A DNA stretch of 15,269 nucleotides from Alistipes sp. (GCA_009774895.1 VSOO01000017.1:1-15269), one strand, 5' to 3'. Positions 8,224 through 15,204 are shown, numbered from the stretch's first letter. Notes: generated by a model not told the origin, from the sequence alone. A program made the numbers and translations.

Positions 8224-8987
8224 CAGTCGCGGCGACCGAGAATCAGAAATACGTAATAGAGCAGCGACGCGATGGCGCTCAGTGCCGCCACCAGGTAGGT
8301 GCGGGCCGCCCAGCCGAGGGCCTGGCGGGCCTGTGCCACCTGTGCGCCCTGGATCGTGCGGCTCGATTCGAGCCACACGAGCGCGCGGGCCGAAGCGTTG
8401 TACTCCACGGGCAGCGTGACCAGCGAGAAGAGCGCCGACATGGCGATCATGCCCACGCCGATCCAGCACAGGAGGGCGTTCTGCGTGGCGGAGAGGATGC
8501 CCAGGCCGATCAGAATGACCCACGTGGCCATGCGCGACGAGAAGCTCACCACGGGCACGAGCTGCGAGCGCAGCACCAGCGGCGCATAGCCCTGGGCGTG
8601 CTGCACGGCGTGGCCGCACTCGTGGGCCGCGACGGCCGCGGCGGCCACGCTGTTCGAGGCGTACACCGCGTCGCTCAGGTTCACGGTCATGGTCTGCGGA
8701 TTGAAATGGTCGGTGAGCTGGCCCGGAACGTGGGTCACCCGCACGTTATGGATGTTGTTGTCGCGCAGCATCTTCTCGGCGACCTGGGCGCCCGTCAGGC
8801 CGCCCGGGAAGGGTACCTCGGAGTATTTGCGGAACACCGACTTGAGGCGTGCCTGCACGGCGAAGCCCGCGATGCCGATCACCACGATCAGCAGGAACAT
8901 GCCCGTTGTGGCGGCGGAGTATCCCGCCGCATGCGGTGCGGTGTGGTAGCCTGCCTGGAGCAGGGCGAAGAGAGGAAGTTGGATCAT
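8223..8987 (-). CDS. YugP-type membrane zinc metallopeptidase
   Basis: A 254-residue member of the neutral zinc metallopeptidase family that includes Bacillus YugP (PF04298). A membrane helix (about 28-46) precedes the catalytic segment with the zinc motif HECGH (122-126). Two or three helices follow (about 152-168, 170-192, 230-250). Glu196 in PVEYNASARA is a good candidate for the third zinc ligand. PGG at 61-63 and the segment MTVNLSDAVYASNS (100-113) before the HExxH are typical of the family. The biological substrate of this family is not established. It starts 3 bp after the SDR stop, and its TGA shares one base with the SGNH start, implying translational coupling. A start at Met30 would remove the short N-terminal tail; the upstream ATG is preferred because of the tight spacing. 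Confidence 0.9.
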   Translation of the reverse strand: MIQLPLFALLQAGYHTAPHAAGYSAATTGMFLLIVVIGIAGFAVQARLKSVFRKYSEVPFPGGLTGAQVAEKMLRDNNIHNVRVTHVPGQLTDHFNPQTMTVNLSDAVYASNSVAAAAVAAHECGHAVQHAQGYAPLVLRSQLVPVVSFSSRMATWVILIGLGILSATQNALLCWIGVGMIAMSALFSLVTLPVEYNASARALVWLESSRTIQGAQVAQARQALGWAARTYLVAALSAIASLLYYVFLILGRRD

Positions 8988-8990
8988 GAC

Positions 8991-9737
8991 CTACTTTTTT
9001 CTGTGTGTATAATAGGCGCCGGCCTGCTGTGCGGGCATCAGCACCATGTCGTTCACGTTCATGTGGGGCGGCAGCTGCACGGCCCATGCGATCGCCTCGG
9101 CGATGTCCGCGCCCGTGAGGGGCGTGACGCCGGCGTAGGTGCTGTCGGCCTTCGCGCGGTCGCCGTGGAAGCGCACCAGCGAGAACTCCGTCTCGACCAT
9201 GCCCGGGCGGATCTCCGTCACCTTGATGCCGGCCGCGAGCAGGTCGGCGCGCATGGCCTGCGAGATGGCGTGCACGGCGTGCTTCGAGGCGCAGTACACG
9301 GCGCCGTTCTCGTAGGGTTCGGTGCCGGCGATCGAGCCCAGATTGACGATGTGTCCGCTGCCGGCGCTCCGCATTTTCCGCGCCACGATGCGCGTGACGT
9401 AGAGCAGGCCCTTGACATTGGTGTCGATCATGGCGTCCCAGTCGGTCGTATCGCCGCAGTCGATGTGTTCGAGCCCGGCGGCCAGTCCGGCGTTGTTCAC
9501 CAGCACGTCGATGCGTTCGAGTGGTTCGAGGAAGCGTGCGCATTCGGCTTCGCTGCGCACGTCGAAGCAGAGCGTGCGGCAGCTTCCGCCCGTGCGGGCG
9601 ATCTCCGCGGCCAGCTCGTCGAGGCGCTCCGCGCGGCGGCCCGTGGCCACGATGTCGTAACCGAGCGCGGCGAGGCGCAGCGCCGTAGCGCGGCCGATGC
9701 CCGAAGTGGCGCCCGTGATCAATGCCTGTTTTTTCAT
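8991..9737 (-). CDS. YdfG-like NADP-dependent short-chain dehydrogenase
   Basis: A classical SDR oxidoreductase of 248 residues, cytoplasmic. Seen directly: the Rossmann motif TGATSGIG (8-15), the basic ATGRR segment (31-35) suggesting NADP preference, NNAG (81-84), catalytic Ser135, Tyr148 and Lys152 (YCASK), and the post-catalytic RPGMVETEFSLVRFHGD (177-193). The last stretch and the C-terminal VNDMVLMPAQ closely resemble E. coli YdfG and yeast YMR226C, which oxidise 3-hydroxy acids such as L-allo-threonine and serine or reduce malonic semialdehyde. The Met at 9737 is chosen over an upstream ATG at 9761 because it starts immediately before the Rossmann fold and leaves room for the promoter at 9759-9790. 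It is the first gene of the operon with the metallopeptidase, SGNH, MBOAT and PAP2 genes, with no obvious biochemical link to them. Confidence 0.93.
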   Translation of the reverse strand: MKKQALITGATSGIGRATALRLAALGYDIVATGRRAERLDELAAEIARTGGSCRTLCFDVRSEAECARFLEPLERIDVLVNNAGLAAGLEHIDCGDTTDWDAMIDTNVKGLLYVTRIVARKMRSAGSGHIVNLGSIAGTEPYENGAVYCASKHAVHAISQAMRADLLAAGIKVTEIRPGMVETEFSLVRFHGDRAKADSTYAGVTPLTGADIAEAIAWAVQLPPHMNVNDMVLMPAQQAGAYYTHRKK

Positions 9738-9758
9738 GGATCGAGTCTTTTGCACCGG

Positions 9759-9790
9759 CAAAAATAGCGATTTTCCCGAAAAACGGAAAA
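9759..9790 (-). promoter_or_regulatory. Promoter of the SDR-to-PAP2 operon
   Basis: TATTTTTG on the minus strand (9759-9766) is an exact TAnnTTTG -7 box. A TTTTC stretch around 9786-9790, about 18-19 bp upstream, is a weak -33 match. A start near 9752 would leave a leader of about 15 nt. It faces away from the permease promoter. Confidence 0.65.
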
Positions 9791-9851
9791 CGAAAACCCG
9801 TTATTGTGCGGTGCCCGGCGCCGGGGTGGTGCGAAAACCGAAAAAAATGCG

Positions 9852-9859
9852 TTACTTTG
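9852..9859 (+). promoter_or_regulatory. -7 element for the permease-menG operon
   Basis: TTACTTTG matches TAnnTTTG except at the second base and sits 37 bp before the permease ATG. I see no good TTTG at the -33 distance. The predicted start near 9866 would fall inside the 12-bp direct repeat. Confidence 0.5.
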
Positions 9860-9886
9860 CATGCGGTCCGCAGCGCATGCGGTCCG
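9859..9886 (+). repeat. Direct repeat of 12 bp at the permease operon start
   Basis: GCATGCGGTCCG occurs twice, at 9859-9870 and 9875-9886, with identical sequence and a 16-bp period. Each copy contains the palindrome GCATGC. It lies directly after the -7 box and before the ATG at 9897, a position that suits an operator or a 5' leader element. Function is unknown. Confidence 0.8.
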
Positions 9887-9896
9887 GCCGGAACGC

Positions 9897-11135
9897 ATGA
9901 ACCTCGAATTTTTCATAGCCCGCCGCCTCGCCGCAGGGGGATCGCGCCGCGCGCTCACGGTGCGCGTCGCCGAGTGCTCGGTGGCGCTGAGCCTCGCGGT
10001 GATGATCCTCGCGCTGGCCGTCATCATGGGCTTCAAGCGCGAGATCACCCGCCGCCTCGCGGGTTTCGCGGGCCACGTGCGGATCACCGACGTGCGGGGC
10101 CTGGGCGGTCCGTCGTCGGACCCCGTGCGCTGCACGCCGGAGCTCGATGCGCTGGTGCGTGCGTGCGACGGGGTCGCCGCGGTGCATCCCTATGCGGTGC
10201 GCGAGGGGATCGTGCGCACGGACGACGCCGTGCAGGGCGTGCTGCTCAAGGGCGTGGGGCCCGATTACGACTGGTCTTTCTTCGAGGAGTTCCTCGTCGC
10301 GGGGCATCTGCCCCGCACGGCCGATTCGGTCCGTACGAAGGAGGTGCTCTTCTCGCGCCGTGCGGCCTCGGAGCTGCTGCTCGCGCCGGGCGACCGGGCG
10401 GAGATGCTCTTCGCCGACCCGGAGGGCGGGCTGCGCCGCGATCGTTTCCGCGTGTCGGGAATCTACGACACGGGCATGGAGGAGATGGACCGCATGCTGG
10501 TGGTCGGCGACCTGCGCGACGTACGGCGCCTCGCGGGCTGGGGGCCCGGCGAGGCGAGCGGCTGCGAGGTGACCGCCGCGGGGGTCGCCGAGGCCGGCGC
10601 GGTGGCCGCGCGCATCGAGGATGCGCTCTTCCGCTCCGAGCTGGAGGAGACGGCCAACCTGGCGGCGGTGAGCATCGGCGAGGAGTACGCCCACATCTTC
10701 GACTGGCTGCGGGCGCACGACGTGAATGCCGCCGTGGTGATCGCCGTCATGCTGGCCGTGGCTTTCTTCAATATGGCCGCGGCGCTGCTGGTGCTGGTCT
10801 TCGAGCGCATGCGCATGATCGGCGTGCTGCGGACGATGGGCATGACCGGGCGCGCGGTGCAGCGGCTCTTTCTCTGGCGCTCGTCGTTCATCCTGCTGCG
10901 GGGCGCCGTGTGGGGCAACCTCGCGGGCGTGGCGCTCTGCCTGGCGCAGCGCCATTTCCACCTGCTGAAGCTCAGCTCCGAGGGGTACATGCTCTCGGAG
11001 GTGCCCGTGGCGCTGGAGTGGGGGTGGCTGCTGGCGCTCGACGGAGGTGCGGCGGCGGCGATCGTCCTGCTGATGACCCTGCCCGCGCGCGTGGCGGCGG
11101 CCGTGAAACCGAGTGAAACCATCCATTACGAGTGA
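9897..11135 (+). CDS. LolC/E-FtsX-type ABC transporter permease
   Basis: A 412-residue inner-membrane permease of the MacB/FtsX/LolCE type. Layout: a short cytoplasmic N-terminus NLEFFIARRL, helix 1 (about 26-45), a large extracytoplasmic domain (about 50-272), then three helices (about 277-302, 328-350, 374-396) and the C-terminal KPSETIHYE typical of LolC/E-like proteins. The cytoplasmic segment FERMRMIGVLRTMGMTG (302-318) resembles the coupling helix that contacts the ATPase. By family this suggests lipoprotein release or mechanotransmission across the envelope. No ATP-binding partner is encoded in the window. The ATG at 9897 is preferred to the open frame upstream because homology starts with NLEFFIARR and the promoter lies at 9852. 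The stop shares its last base with the menG start (TGATG). Confidence 0.9.
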   Translation: MNLEFFIARRLAAGGSRRALTVRVAECSVALSLAVMILALAVIMGFKREITRRLAGFAGHVRITDVRGLGGPSSDPVRCTPELDALVRACDGVAAVHPYAVREGIVRTDDAVQGVLLKGVGPDYDWSFFEEFLVAGHLPRTADSVRTKEVLFSRRAASELLLAPGDRAEMLFADPEGGLRRDRFRVSGIYDTGMEEMDRMLVVGDLRDVRRLAGWGPGEASGCEVTAAGVAEAGAVAARIEDALFRSELEETANLAAVSIGEEYAHIFDWLRAHDVNAAVVIAVMLAVAFFNMAAALLVLVFERMRMIGVLRTMGMTGRAVQRLFLWRSSFILLRGAVWGNLAGVALCLAQRHFHLLKLSSEGYMLSEVPVALEWGWLLALDGGAAAAIVLLMTLPARVAAAVKPSETIHYE

Positions 11136-11851
11136 TGAAACCATACGATACGGAACGAACGAAAAAAGAGGAGGTGCAGGCGATGTTCGATCGCATCGCA
11201 CCGACCTACGACGTGCTGAACCATACGCTTTCGGCCAACATCGACCGGCTGTGGCGCCGCCGCGTGGTGCGGTGTGCGGCCGCCGGGGCTCCGCGCAGGA
11301 TCCTCGACCTGGCCACCGGCACGGGCGACCTGGCGCTGGCGCTGGCCCGGGCCGTGCCCGGGGCCCAGGTGCTGGGCCTCGACCTGTCGGAGGGCATGCT
11401 CGACGGCGCCCGGCGCAAGGCGGTGGCCGCGGGGCTCGATGCGCGCGTGCTGCTCGAACGGGGCGATGCCGAGCATCTGGCGCTCGCCGACGCCTCGGTC
11501 GATGCGGTGACCGTGGCCTTCGGGGTGCGCAACTTCGGCGACCTGGAGTGCGGGCTGCGCGAGATGGCCCGCGTGCTGAAGCCCGGGGGCCGGGCCGTGG
11601 TGCTCGAATTCTCCACGCCCCGCAATCCGCTCTTCCGCGTGCTGTACGGGTGGTACAACCGGCGTGTGCTTCCCCTCGTCGGGGGGCTGGTTTCGCACGA
11701 CCGCCGGGCCTACGAGTACCTGCCCGCCTCGATCGACGAATTCCCGGCGCCCGAACGCTTCGTGCGGATGATGTGCGATGCGGGCTTCCGCACCTGCCGC
11801 GCGCGCAGCCAGAGTTTCGGCATCGCACAGATTTATACGGCGGAACGATGA
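11135..11851 (+). CDS. menG: Demethylmenaquinone methyltransferase (UbiE/COQ5 family)
   Basis: A SAM-dependent C-methyltransferase of 238 residues that makes menaquinone from demethylmenaquinone, the last step of the pathway. In this probable anaerobe menaquinone, not ubiquinone, is expected. Family signatures are clear: the N-terminal MFDRIAPTYDVLNHTLS (17-33), SAM-binding motif I DLATGTGDLA (58-67), the acidic DLS after strand 2 (83-85), the UbiE signature FGVRNFGD (129-136) and RVLKPGG (146-152). The C-terminus GIAQIYTAER is typical. The ATG at 11135 is chosen over the GTG three bases earlier because it forms a TGATG overlap with the permease stop. The TGA overlaps the next gene's ATG by four bases, so translation across the operon is likely coupled. 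Confidence 0.96.
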   Translation: MKPYDTERTKKEEVQAMFDRIAPTYDVLNHTLSANIDRLWRRRVVRCAAAGAPRRILDLATGTGDLALALARAVPGAQVLGLDLSEGMLDGARRKAVAAGLDARVLLERGDAEHLALADASVDAVTVAFGVRNFGDLECGLREMARVLKPGGRAVVLEFSTPRNPLFRVLYGWYNRRVLPLVGGLVSHDRRAYEYLPASIDEFPAPERFVRMMCDAGFRTCRARSQSFGIAQIYTAER

Positions 11852-12363
11852 GCGCGCATAAATTTCTTTTCCGGTGTGCGGCGTGCGTTGCGCTCCTGCT
11901 CTCCGTGTCGTGCGCGGGCACCGCGCGCAAGGCCCTGAGCGAAATCCGCATCGAGGGGGTGGAGCGCATCGAGCCCCATGCTTTCGCAGGGGTCGATCTG
12001 ACGCTGCGCGTGCACAACGGCTCGCGGTACAGGCTCGTGCTGCGCGAGGCGTCGCTGGGGGTGTGGTACGACGGCGTGCAGGCGGGTGAGATCGTGTTGC
12101 GCGACGAGGTGACGGTGGACCGCCGTTCCGATGCGAGCGTCCTCATGCGGTGGAAGTACTGCATCGAGGATCCTGCGGCGCTCTTCATGATCGCGCGGCG
12201 TCTGCGTTCCGGGCGGTTCGACCGCCTCGGCGTGAGCTACCGCGTCGTGGGGCGCGGCGGCCCGGCCCGCGTGAATATTTCGCAGCCCGAGATGCCGTTG
12301 TACGAATTTCTTCGTACCTTTGGCGTCGCTCCCGAAGAGCTGGAAACCTATCTTGGACTATGA
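11848..12363 (+). CDS. Putative LEA14-like lipoprotein
   Basis: A 171-residue protein with a lipoprotein signal peptide (basic start, hydrophobic 7-20, lipobox-like SVSC with Cys22). The mature part begins with a segment EIRIEGVERIEPHAFAGVDL and continues with DLTLRVHNGSRYRLVLREAS, where strand-rich sequence with an N-G-S turn and the later WYDGVQAGEIVL resemble the LEA type 2 (WHy) beta-sandwich fold found in bacterial lipoproteins. That assignment is from pattern only. Its ATG lies in ATGA with the menG stop, and its own TGA overlaps the next ATG in the same way. The position suggests a periplasmic or outer-membrane companion of the upstream permease, but no function is known. Confidence 0.8.
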   Translation: MSAHKFLFRCAACVALLLSVSCAGTARKALSEIRIEGVERIEPHAFAGVDLTLRVHNGSRYRLVLREASLGVWYDGVQAGEIVLRDEVTVDRRSDASVLMRWKYCIEDPAALFMIARRLRSGRFDRLGVSYRVVGRGGPARVNISQPEMPLYEFLRTFGVAPEELETYLGL

Positions 12364-12806
12364 TACGCAACATCATTCTTTCCGTATTGCTCTGTGCAGC
12401 GGCCGCGGAGCTTTCGGCCCAGTCGCTGGGTTCGTTCCGCGAACGGCTGGGCGAGCCGGCCGCCGGCGCCGCGGTGTGCGTGACCGTGCACGGCGATGCC
12501 TCGGAGGCCCTCGCGCGTGCGGGCCGCAGTCATTCGCGGCTCCGGTTCCGCGGCTACCGGGTGTGCATCTTCTTCGACAACGGCCAGAACGCCCGCAAGG
12601 GCGCCGAGGCGGCGCGTGCGCTCTTCGCCGAGACCTTTCCCGACACGCGCGTTTACATGACCTATAACGCCCCCTACTTCACGGTCACGGCCGGCGACTG
12701 CGTGACGGCCGAGGAGGCCATCATCCTCATGGGCCGCGTGCGGGGCGTCTTTCCGAAAGCCTTTCTCAAAAACGAGGAGTTGTCGGTGGCCGATCTGGTG
12801 AAATAA
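12360..12806 (+). CDS. Exported SPOR-like domain protein
   Basis: A 148-residue protein with a signal peptide (1-20, cleaved about after LSA). A compact C-terminal domain (about 64-140) shows the SPOR pattern: GYRVCIFFDNGQNARKGAEA, a helix ALFAETFPDTRVYMTYNAPY, then FTVTAGDCVTAEEAIILMGR and VFPKAFLKNEEL. SPOR domains bind denuded peptidoglycan glycan strands, so a periplasmic cell-wall role is likely. Short SPOR proteins of this layout are common in Bacteroidota. It starts with the ATG at 12360, overlapping the previous stop by four bases, and is the last gene of the permease-menG operon. No clear terminator follows before the promoter at 12841. Confidence 0.82.
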   Translation: MIRNIILSVLLCAAAAELSAQSLGSFRERLGEPAAGAAVCVTVHGDASEALARAGRSHSRLRFRGYRVCIFFDNGQNARKGAEAARALFAETFPDTRVYMTYNAPYFTVTAGDCVTAEEAIILMGRVRGVFPKAFLKNEELSVADLVK

Positions 12807-12840
12807 TCGGTCGGAAAGGTGAAAAAAAGTAAATTTTTCT

Positions 12841-12871
12841 TTTGCATATTCCGTGCGATTGCATATCTTTG
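12841..12871 (+). promoter_or_regulatory. Strong Bacteroidota promoter of the small lipoprotein gene
   Basis: TTTG (12841-12844), a 19-bp spacer and TATCTTTG (12864-12871) match the -33/-7 consensus perfectly. It is the best promoter in the window. The predicted start near 12878 gives a leader of about 31 nt that is rich in A and T. Confidence 0.9.
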
Positions 12872-12908
12872 CGCCGTTCGATAAATGTTTCATTTTAAAC
12901 TTAAAACG

Positions 12909-13142
12909 ATGAAAAAGATTTTGTCTTTCGTAGTTGTGCTGGCATCGGTTGCGATGGTCAGCTGCGGTGGTAACGCAAACAAGAAGGCCGCTGCCGAGGC
13001 AGAGGTTGAGGCTGCCGCCGTTGAGAACTGCTGCGAGCAGTCGGAGGAGTGCACCTGCGAGCAGGCCGAGGAGGTCGAGGCTCCCGCAACGGAGGAGGCT
13101 GCCGCCGAGGTCGAGGCTCCCGTTGAGGCTCAGGCCGAGTAA
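12909..13142 (+). CDS. Small Glu/Ala-rich, cysteine-containing lipoprotein
   Basis: A 77-residue lipoprotein of unknown function. The signal peptide MKKILSFVVVLASVAMVSC ends in a lipobox-like MVSC with Cys19 as the acylation site. The mature part is very acidic (17 Glu against 2 Lys) and Ala/Glu-rich, with a repeated EVEAP motif and four cysteines in a tight cluster, NCCEQSEECTC (Cys41, 42, 48, 50). It probably lacks a globular fold. The cluster could bind metal or form disulfides; this is inference. The start at 12909 gives a classic lipoprotein signal; an in-frame ATG at 12885 would add eight residues and is less likely. It is framed by its own strong promoter and an intrinsic terminator, hence probably abundant and monocistronic. 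Its 5' codons are less GC-rich than the neighbouring genes. Confidence 0.85.
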   Translation: MKKILSFVVVLASVAMVSCGGNANKKAAAEAEVEAAAVENCCEQSEECTCEQAEEVEAPATEEAAAEVEAPVEAQAE

Positions 13143-13159
13143 TTGCGTCCGACGCATCG

Positions 13160-13196
13160 AAATCCGGAATCCGCCGCGCGGGTTCCGGATTTTTTT
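13160..13196 (+). terminator. Intrinsic terminator of the small lipoprotein gene
   Basis: A 13-bp stem (13160-13172 with 13180-13192, one G-U pair), a 7-nt loop and a run of seven T (13190-13196) lie 18 bp after the lipoprotein stop. This is a textbook rho-independent terminator. Confidence 0.93.
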
Positions 13197-13332
13197 GCAT
13201 ATCGAGCCCCGGAATGCCTTCCGGAGCTGCCGGGGCGGCGCGTAGGGCGTGTCGCCCGGCCGGGAGGCGTGGGGCGACGTATTCTGCCGCTCCGGACATA
13301 CCGTTCCGGCCGGATGATTCGTTTTGTTCCGT

Positions 13333-13827
13333 ATGAAGGATTTCGCTGCCATTGATTTCGAGACCGCCAACCGGGAGCGGTCGAGCGTCTGTTCGGTCGG
13401 TGCGGTGATCGTGCGCGACGGCCGCATCGTCGATTCGATCTACCGCCTGATCCGTCCGCGCCCCCACTATTACAGCTCGTTCTGCACGCGTATCCACGGC
13501 CTTACGGCCGCCGATACGGCCGCGGCGCCCGAATTCCCCGCCGTGTGGCGCGAGGTGGCCGAGCGCATCGGGAGCCTGCCGCTTGTGGCGCACAACGCCG
13601 TCTTCGACGAGGGATGCCTGCGCGCCTGTTTCGAATGCTGGGGTCTGACCTGGCCCGACTACCGTTTTCTCTGCACCTGCCGTGCGTCGCGCCGGGTCTT
13701 CGGACGCCGGCTGCCGAACCATCGGTTGCATACGGTCGCCGCGGCGTGCGGCTACATGCTCGAAAACCACCACCATGCCCTGGCCGACGCCGAAGCCTGC
13801 GCCCGCATCGCGCTGCGCATACTCTGA
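13333..13827 (+). CDS. DnaQ-like 3'-5' exonuclease (DEDDh)
   Basis: A stand-alone exonuclease of 164 residues in the DnaQ/RNase T-like fold. All metal-binding acidic residues are seen: Asp8 and Glu10 in AAIDFETAN (Exo I), Asp92 in AHNAVFDEGCL (Exo II), and the Exo III pair His147 and Asp152 in HHHALADAEA. The protein closely resembles short proofreading-type exonucleases related to the PolIII epsilon domain, acting on DNA 3' ends in repair or turnover; the exact substrate is unknown. MKDFAAIDFE is used as start at 13333; an upstream TTG in frame at 13324 is less likely. I see no clear promoter in the 136 bp since the previous terminator, only GC-rich sequence with several small hairpins. The gene appears monocistronic. 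Confidence 0.92.
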   Translation: MKDFAAIDFETANRERSSVCSVGAVIVRDGRIVDSIYRLIRPRPHYYSSFCTRIHGLTAADTAAAPEFPAVWREVAERIGSLPLVAHNAVFDEGCLRACFECWGLTWPDYRFLCTCRASRRVFGRRLPNHRLHTVAAACGYMLENHHHALADAEACARIALRIL

Positions 13828-14049
13828 GCTGTCGCACACCTTGTGCCGACCTGCTGCGGAGTCCGTGGCACGGCGCCGGCTCTTTTTCGCGGCCGCGCCG
13901 GTGTGCGGCCGGAGTTTTGCGAGGAGTACCCGGCGGCGCGAAAGCCGCGGGCCGGACGCCGGTGCGGGTTTGTCCGCGGCGCAATCCCTGTGACGGTGGG
14001 CGTGCGCGCGAATATCCGGGAACTGCGACCGTTTTCCGCGGGAAAAGCG

Positions 14050-14057
14050 TACCTTTG
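14050..14057 (+). promoter_or_regulatory. -7 promoter element of the DUF1566-like gene
   Basis: TACCTTTG is an exact TAnnTTTG match, but no -33 TTTG is seen at the expected distance. Transcription would start near 14064, only about 8-11 nt before the start codon, so the mRNA leader would be very short. Confidence 0.65.
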
Positions 14058-14071
14058 CTCCAAAGAGACCC

Positions 14072-14932
14072 ATGATGCGAAAATTCATCCTACTCCTCCT
14101 GTTCCTCCCGACGGTGCTCGGCGCCGCGGCGCAGGATGTGATCCGACGTGCGGACGGCACGCAGGTCGAGGCCCGCGTACTTGAGATCGACGCCCGCGAG
14201 GTGCGGTTCAAACGCCGCTCCAACCCCCAGGGTCCGACCTACGTATGGCCGCTGGCCGACGTGCGCGAGATCGTCTACGCCAACGGCGAACGCGACACGT
14301 TCGGTCCGCCGCCCGCCGCCGCGGATTCCGCACGGCCGGCAGTCGATACGTCCCGGCCCGAGGCCTCCGTTGCGCGCGCCGCGAAGCCTTATGTCATAGG
14401 CGACTATTACGACGACGGAGCGGTGCGCGGCGTCGTGTGCGAACTCTCCGAGGACCGCCTCCACGGCCTGGTGCTCTCGCTCGACGAGGCCTACCTGCCG
14501 TGGTGCGCCTTCGACAAAGCCGAGCTGCGCTCCTTCGGGATCGCCGACAGCGGCGACGGCGAGGCCAACATGCGGGCCGTGGCGCGATACATTGCCGACC
14601 ACGGACTCACGTGGGACGACTTTCCCGCTTTCGCCTGGTGCCGCGGCCGGGGCGAGGGCTGGTACCTGCCCTCGATCGACGAGATGCTGCGCATCTGCGC
14701 CAACTACAACGGCGGCGACCGCACGGTCAATGACCGCAAGGCCCGCAACCGCTTCAACGAGACCCTGACCCGCCGGGGCGGCAGGCGCATGAACCGTCTG
14801 GCGTTCTACTTCACCTCCACCGAGCGCGACGACCGCACGGCGCTCTGCACCCACACGGCCCTCAAGCCGCCCTACGTCGAAACGATCCCGAAAAACACGA
14901 AGTTCCTGGTGCGCGCCGTGCACCGCTTCTGA
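14072..14932 (+). CDS. Secreted protein with DUF1566-like C-terminal domain
   Basis: A 286-residue exported protein. A signal peptide (1-20, cleaved near AAA-Q) is followed by a domain (about 21-77, QDVIRRADGTQVEARVLEID...VYANGERDTF) that is common at the N-terminus of secreted Bacteroidota proteins. A Pro/Ala-rich linker (78-104) comes next. YVIGDYYDDGAVRGVVCELS (107-126) and the rest resemble the DUF1566/Lcl C-terminal family: GEGWYLPSIDEML (194-206) is its typical block, and the end YFTSTERDD...FLVRAVHRF fits. Function of this family is unknown; some members are adhesion or surface proteins. Two adjacent ATGs (14072, 14075) are possible; the second would give MRKFILL. The -7 box at 14050 implies a nearly leaderless mRNA. 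No partner gene adjoins it. Confidence 0.82.
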   Translation: MMRKFILLLLFLPTVLGAAAQDVIRRADGTQVEARVLEIDAREVRFKRRSNPQGPTYVWPLADVREIVYANGERDTFGPPPAAADSARPAVDTSRPEASVARAAKPYVIGDYYDDGAVRGVVCELSEDRLHGLVLSLDEAYLPWCAFDKAELRSFGIADSGDGEANMRAVARYIADHGLTWDDFPAFAWCRGRGEGWYLPSIDEMLRICANYNGGDRTVNDRKARNRFNETLTRRGGRRMNRLAFYFTSTERDDRTALCTHTALKPPYVETIPKNTKFLVRAVHRF

Positions 14933-15030
14933 TCGCGGTCCGCGGCCCGTGGTGCGGGGCGCCCCGACCGCCTGTCGGCCTGCGTTTCGTCCGCGAATCG
15001 CCCGGGCCTGCGGACCGGACCCGACCGGAT

Positions 15031-15060
15031 TCAAAAAACAAAGCCCCCGTGAGGGGGCTT
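15031..15060 (-). terminator. Intrinsic terminator read on the minus strand
   Basis: AAGCCCCC (15041-15048) and GGGGGCTT (15053-15060) form a perfect 8-bp stem with a GTGA loop. On the minus strand it is followed by TGTTTTTTG, a good U tract. On the plus strand only CTTCTC follows, so it would stop the upstream DUF1566-like transcript poorly. No minus-strand protein gene lies to its right inside the window. Confidence 0.82.
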
Positions 15061-15204
15061 CTCAAGCACGGATCGGGCTTTCCGATGTGCCGGGCGCGTT
15101 GCGTGCGTTGCCGCGGCTGGAAAACGGGCGTGCTGAAATGAACTTTTTATCGGTCTCGTACTGTTTTCCGTACGGTCGCGCCGGAAACGGTTTCCATCGT
15201 TTAA
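15033..15204 (-). ncRNA. Candidate small RNA of about 170 nt
   Basis: A minus-strand promoter (15211-15239) and a minus-strand intrinsic terminator (15031-15060) bracket a stretch with no good ORF. The predicted transcript can form three hairpins before the terminator: 15183-15195 (5 bp), 15157-15174 (5-7 bp) and 15066-15090 (GCAC plus ATCGG paired with CCGAT plus GTGC, with a two-base bulge). Only a 16-codon ATG frame and a TTG-started 60-codon Arg-rich frame exist, neither convincing. I cannot assign it to a known class such as 6S RNA. Endpoints are estimates. Confidence 0.5.

Noticed and set aside
5083..8256. Very long open frame on the plus strand (over 1000 codons), opposite the MBOAT and SGNH genes
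   Set aside because: It is antisense to genes with full catalytic motifs, rich in Arg, His, Val and Ala, and has no recognisable domain; long shadow frames are expected in high-GC coding DNA.
11113..11847. Open frame extending upstream of the LEA14-like lipoprotein through menG
   Set aside because: It is an out-of-frame shadow of menG; the lipoprotein signal peptide and the ATGA overlap mark the true start at 11848.
13200..13330. Several CCGGA/TCCGG motifs and mutually exclusive small hairpins before the exonuclease gene
   Set aside because: CCGG is self-complementary and common in GC-rich DNA; stems are short, with no leader ORF or T tract, so a riboswitch or attenuator is not supported.
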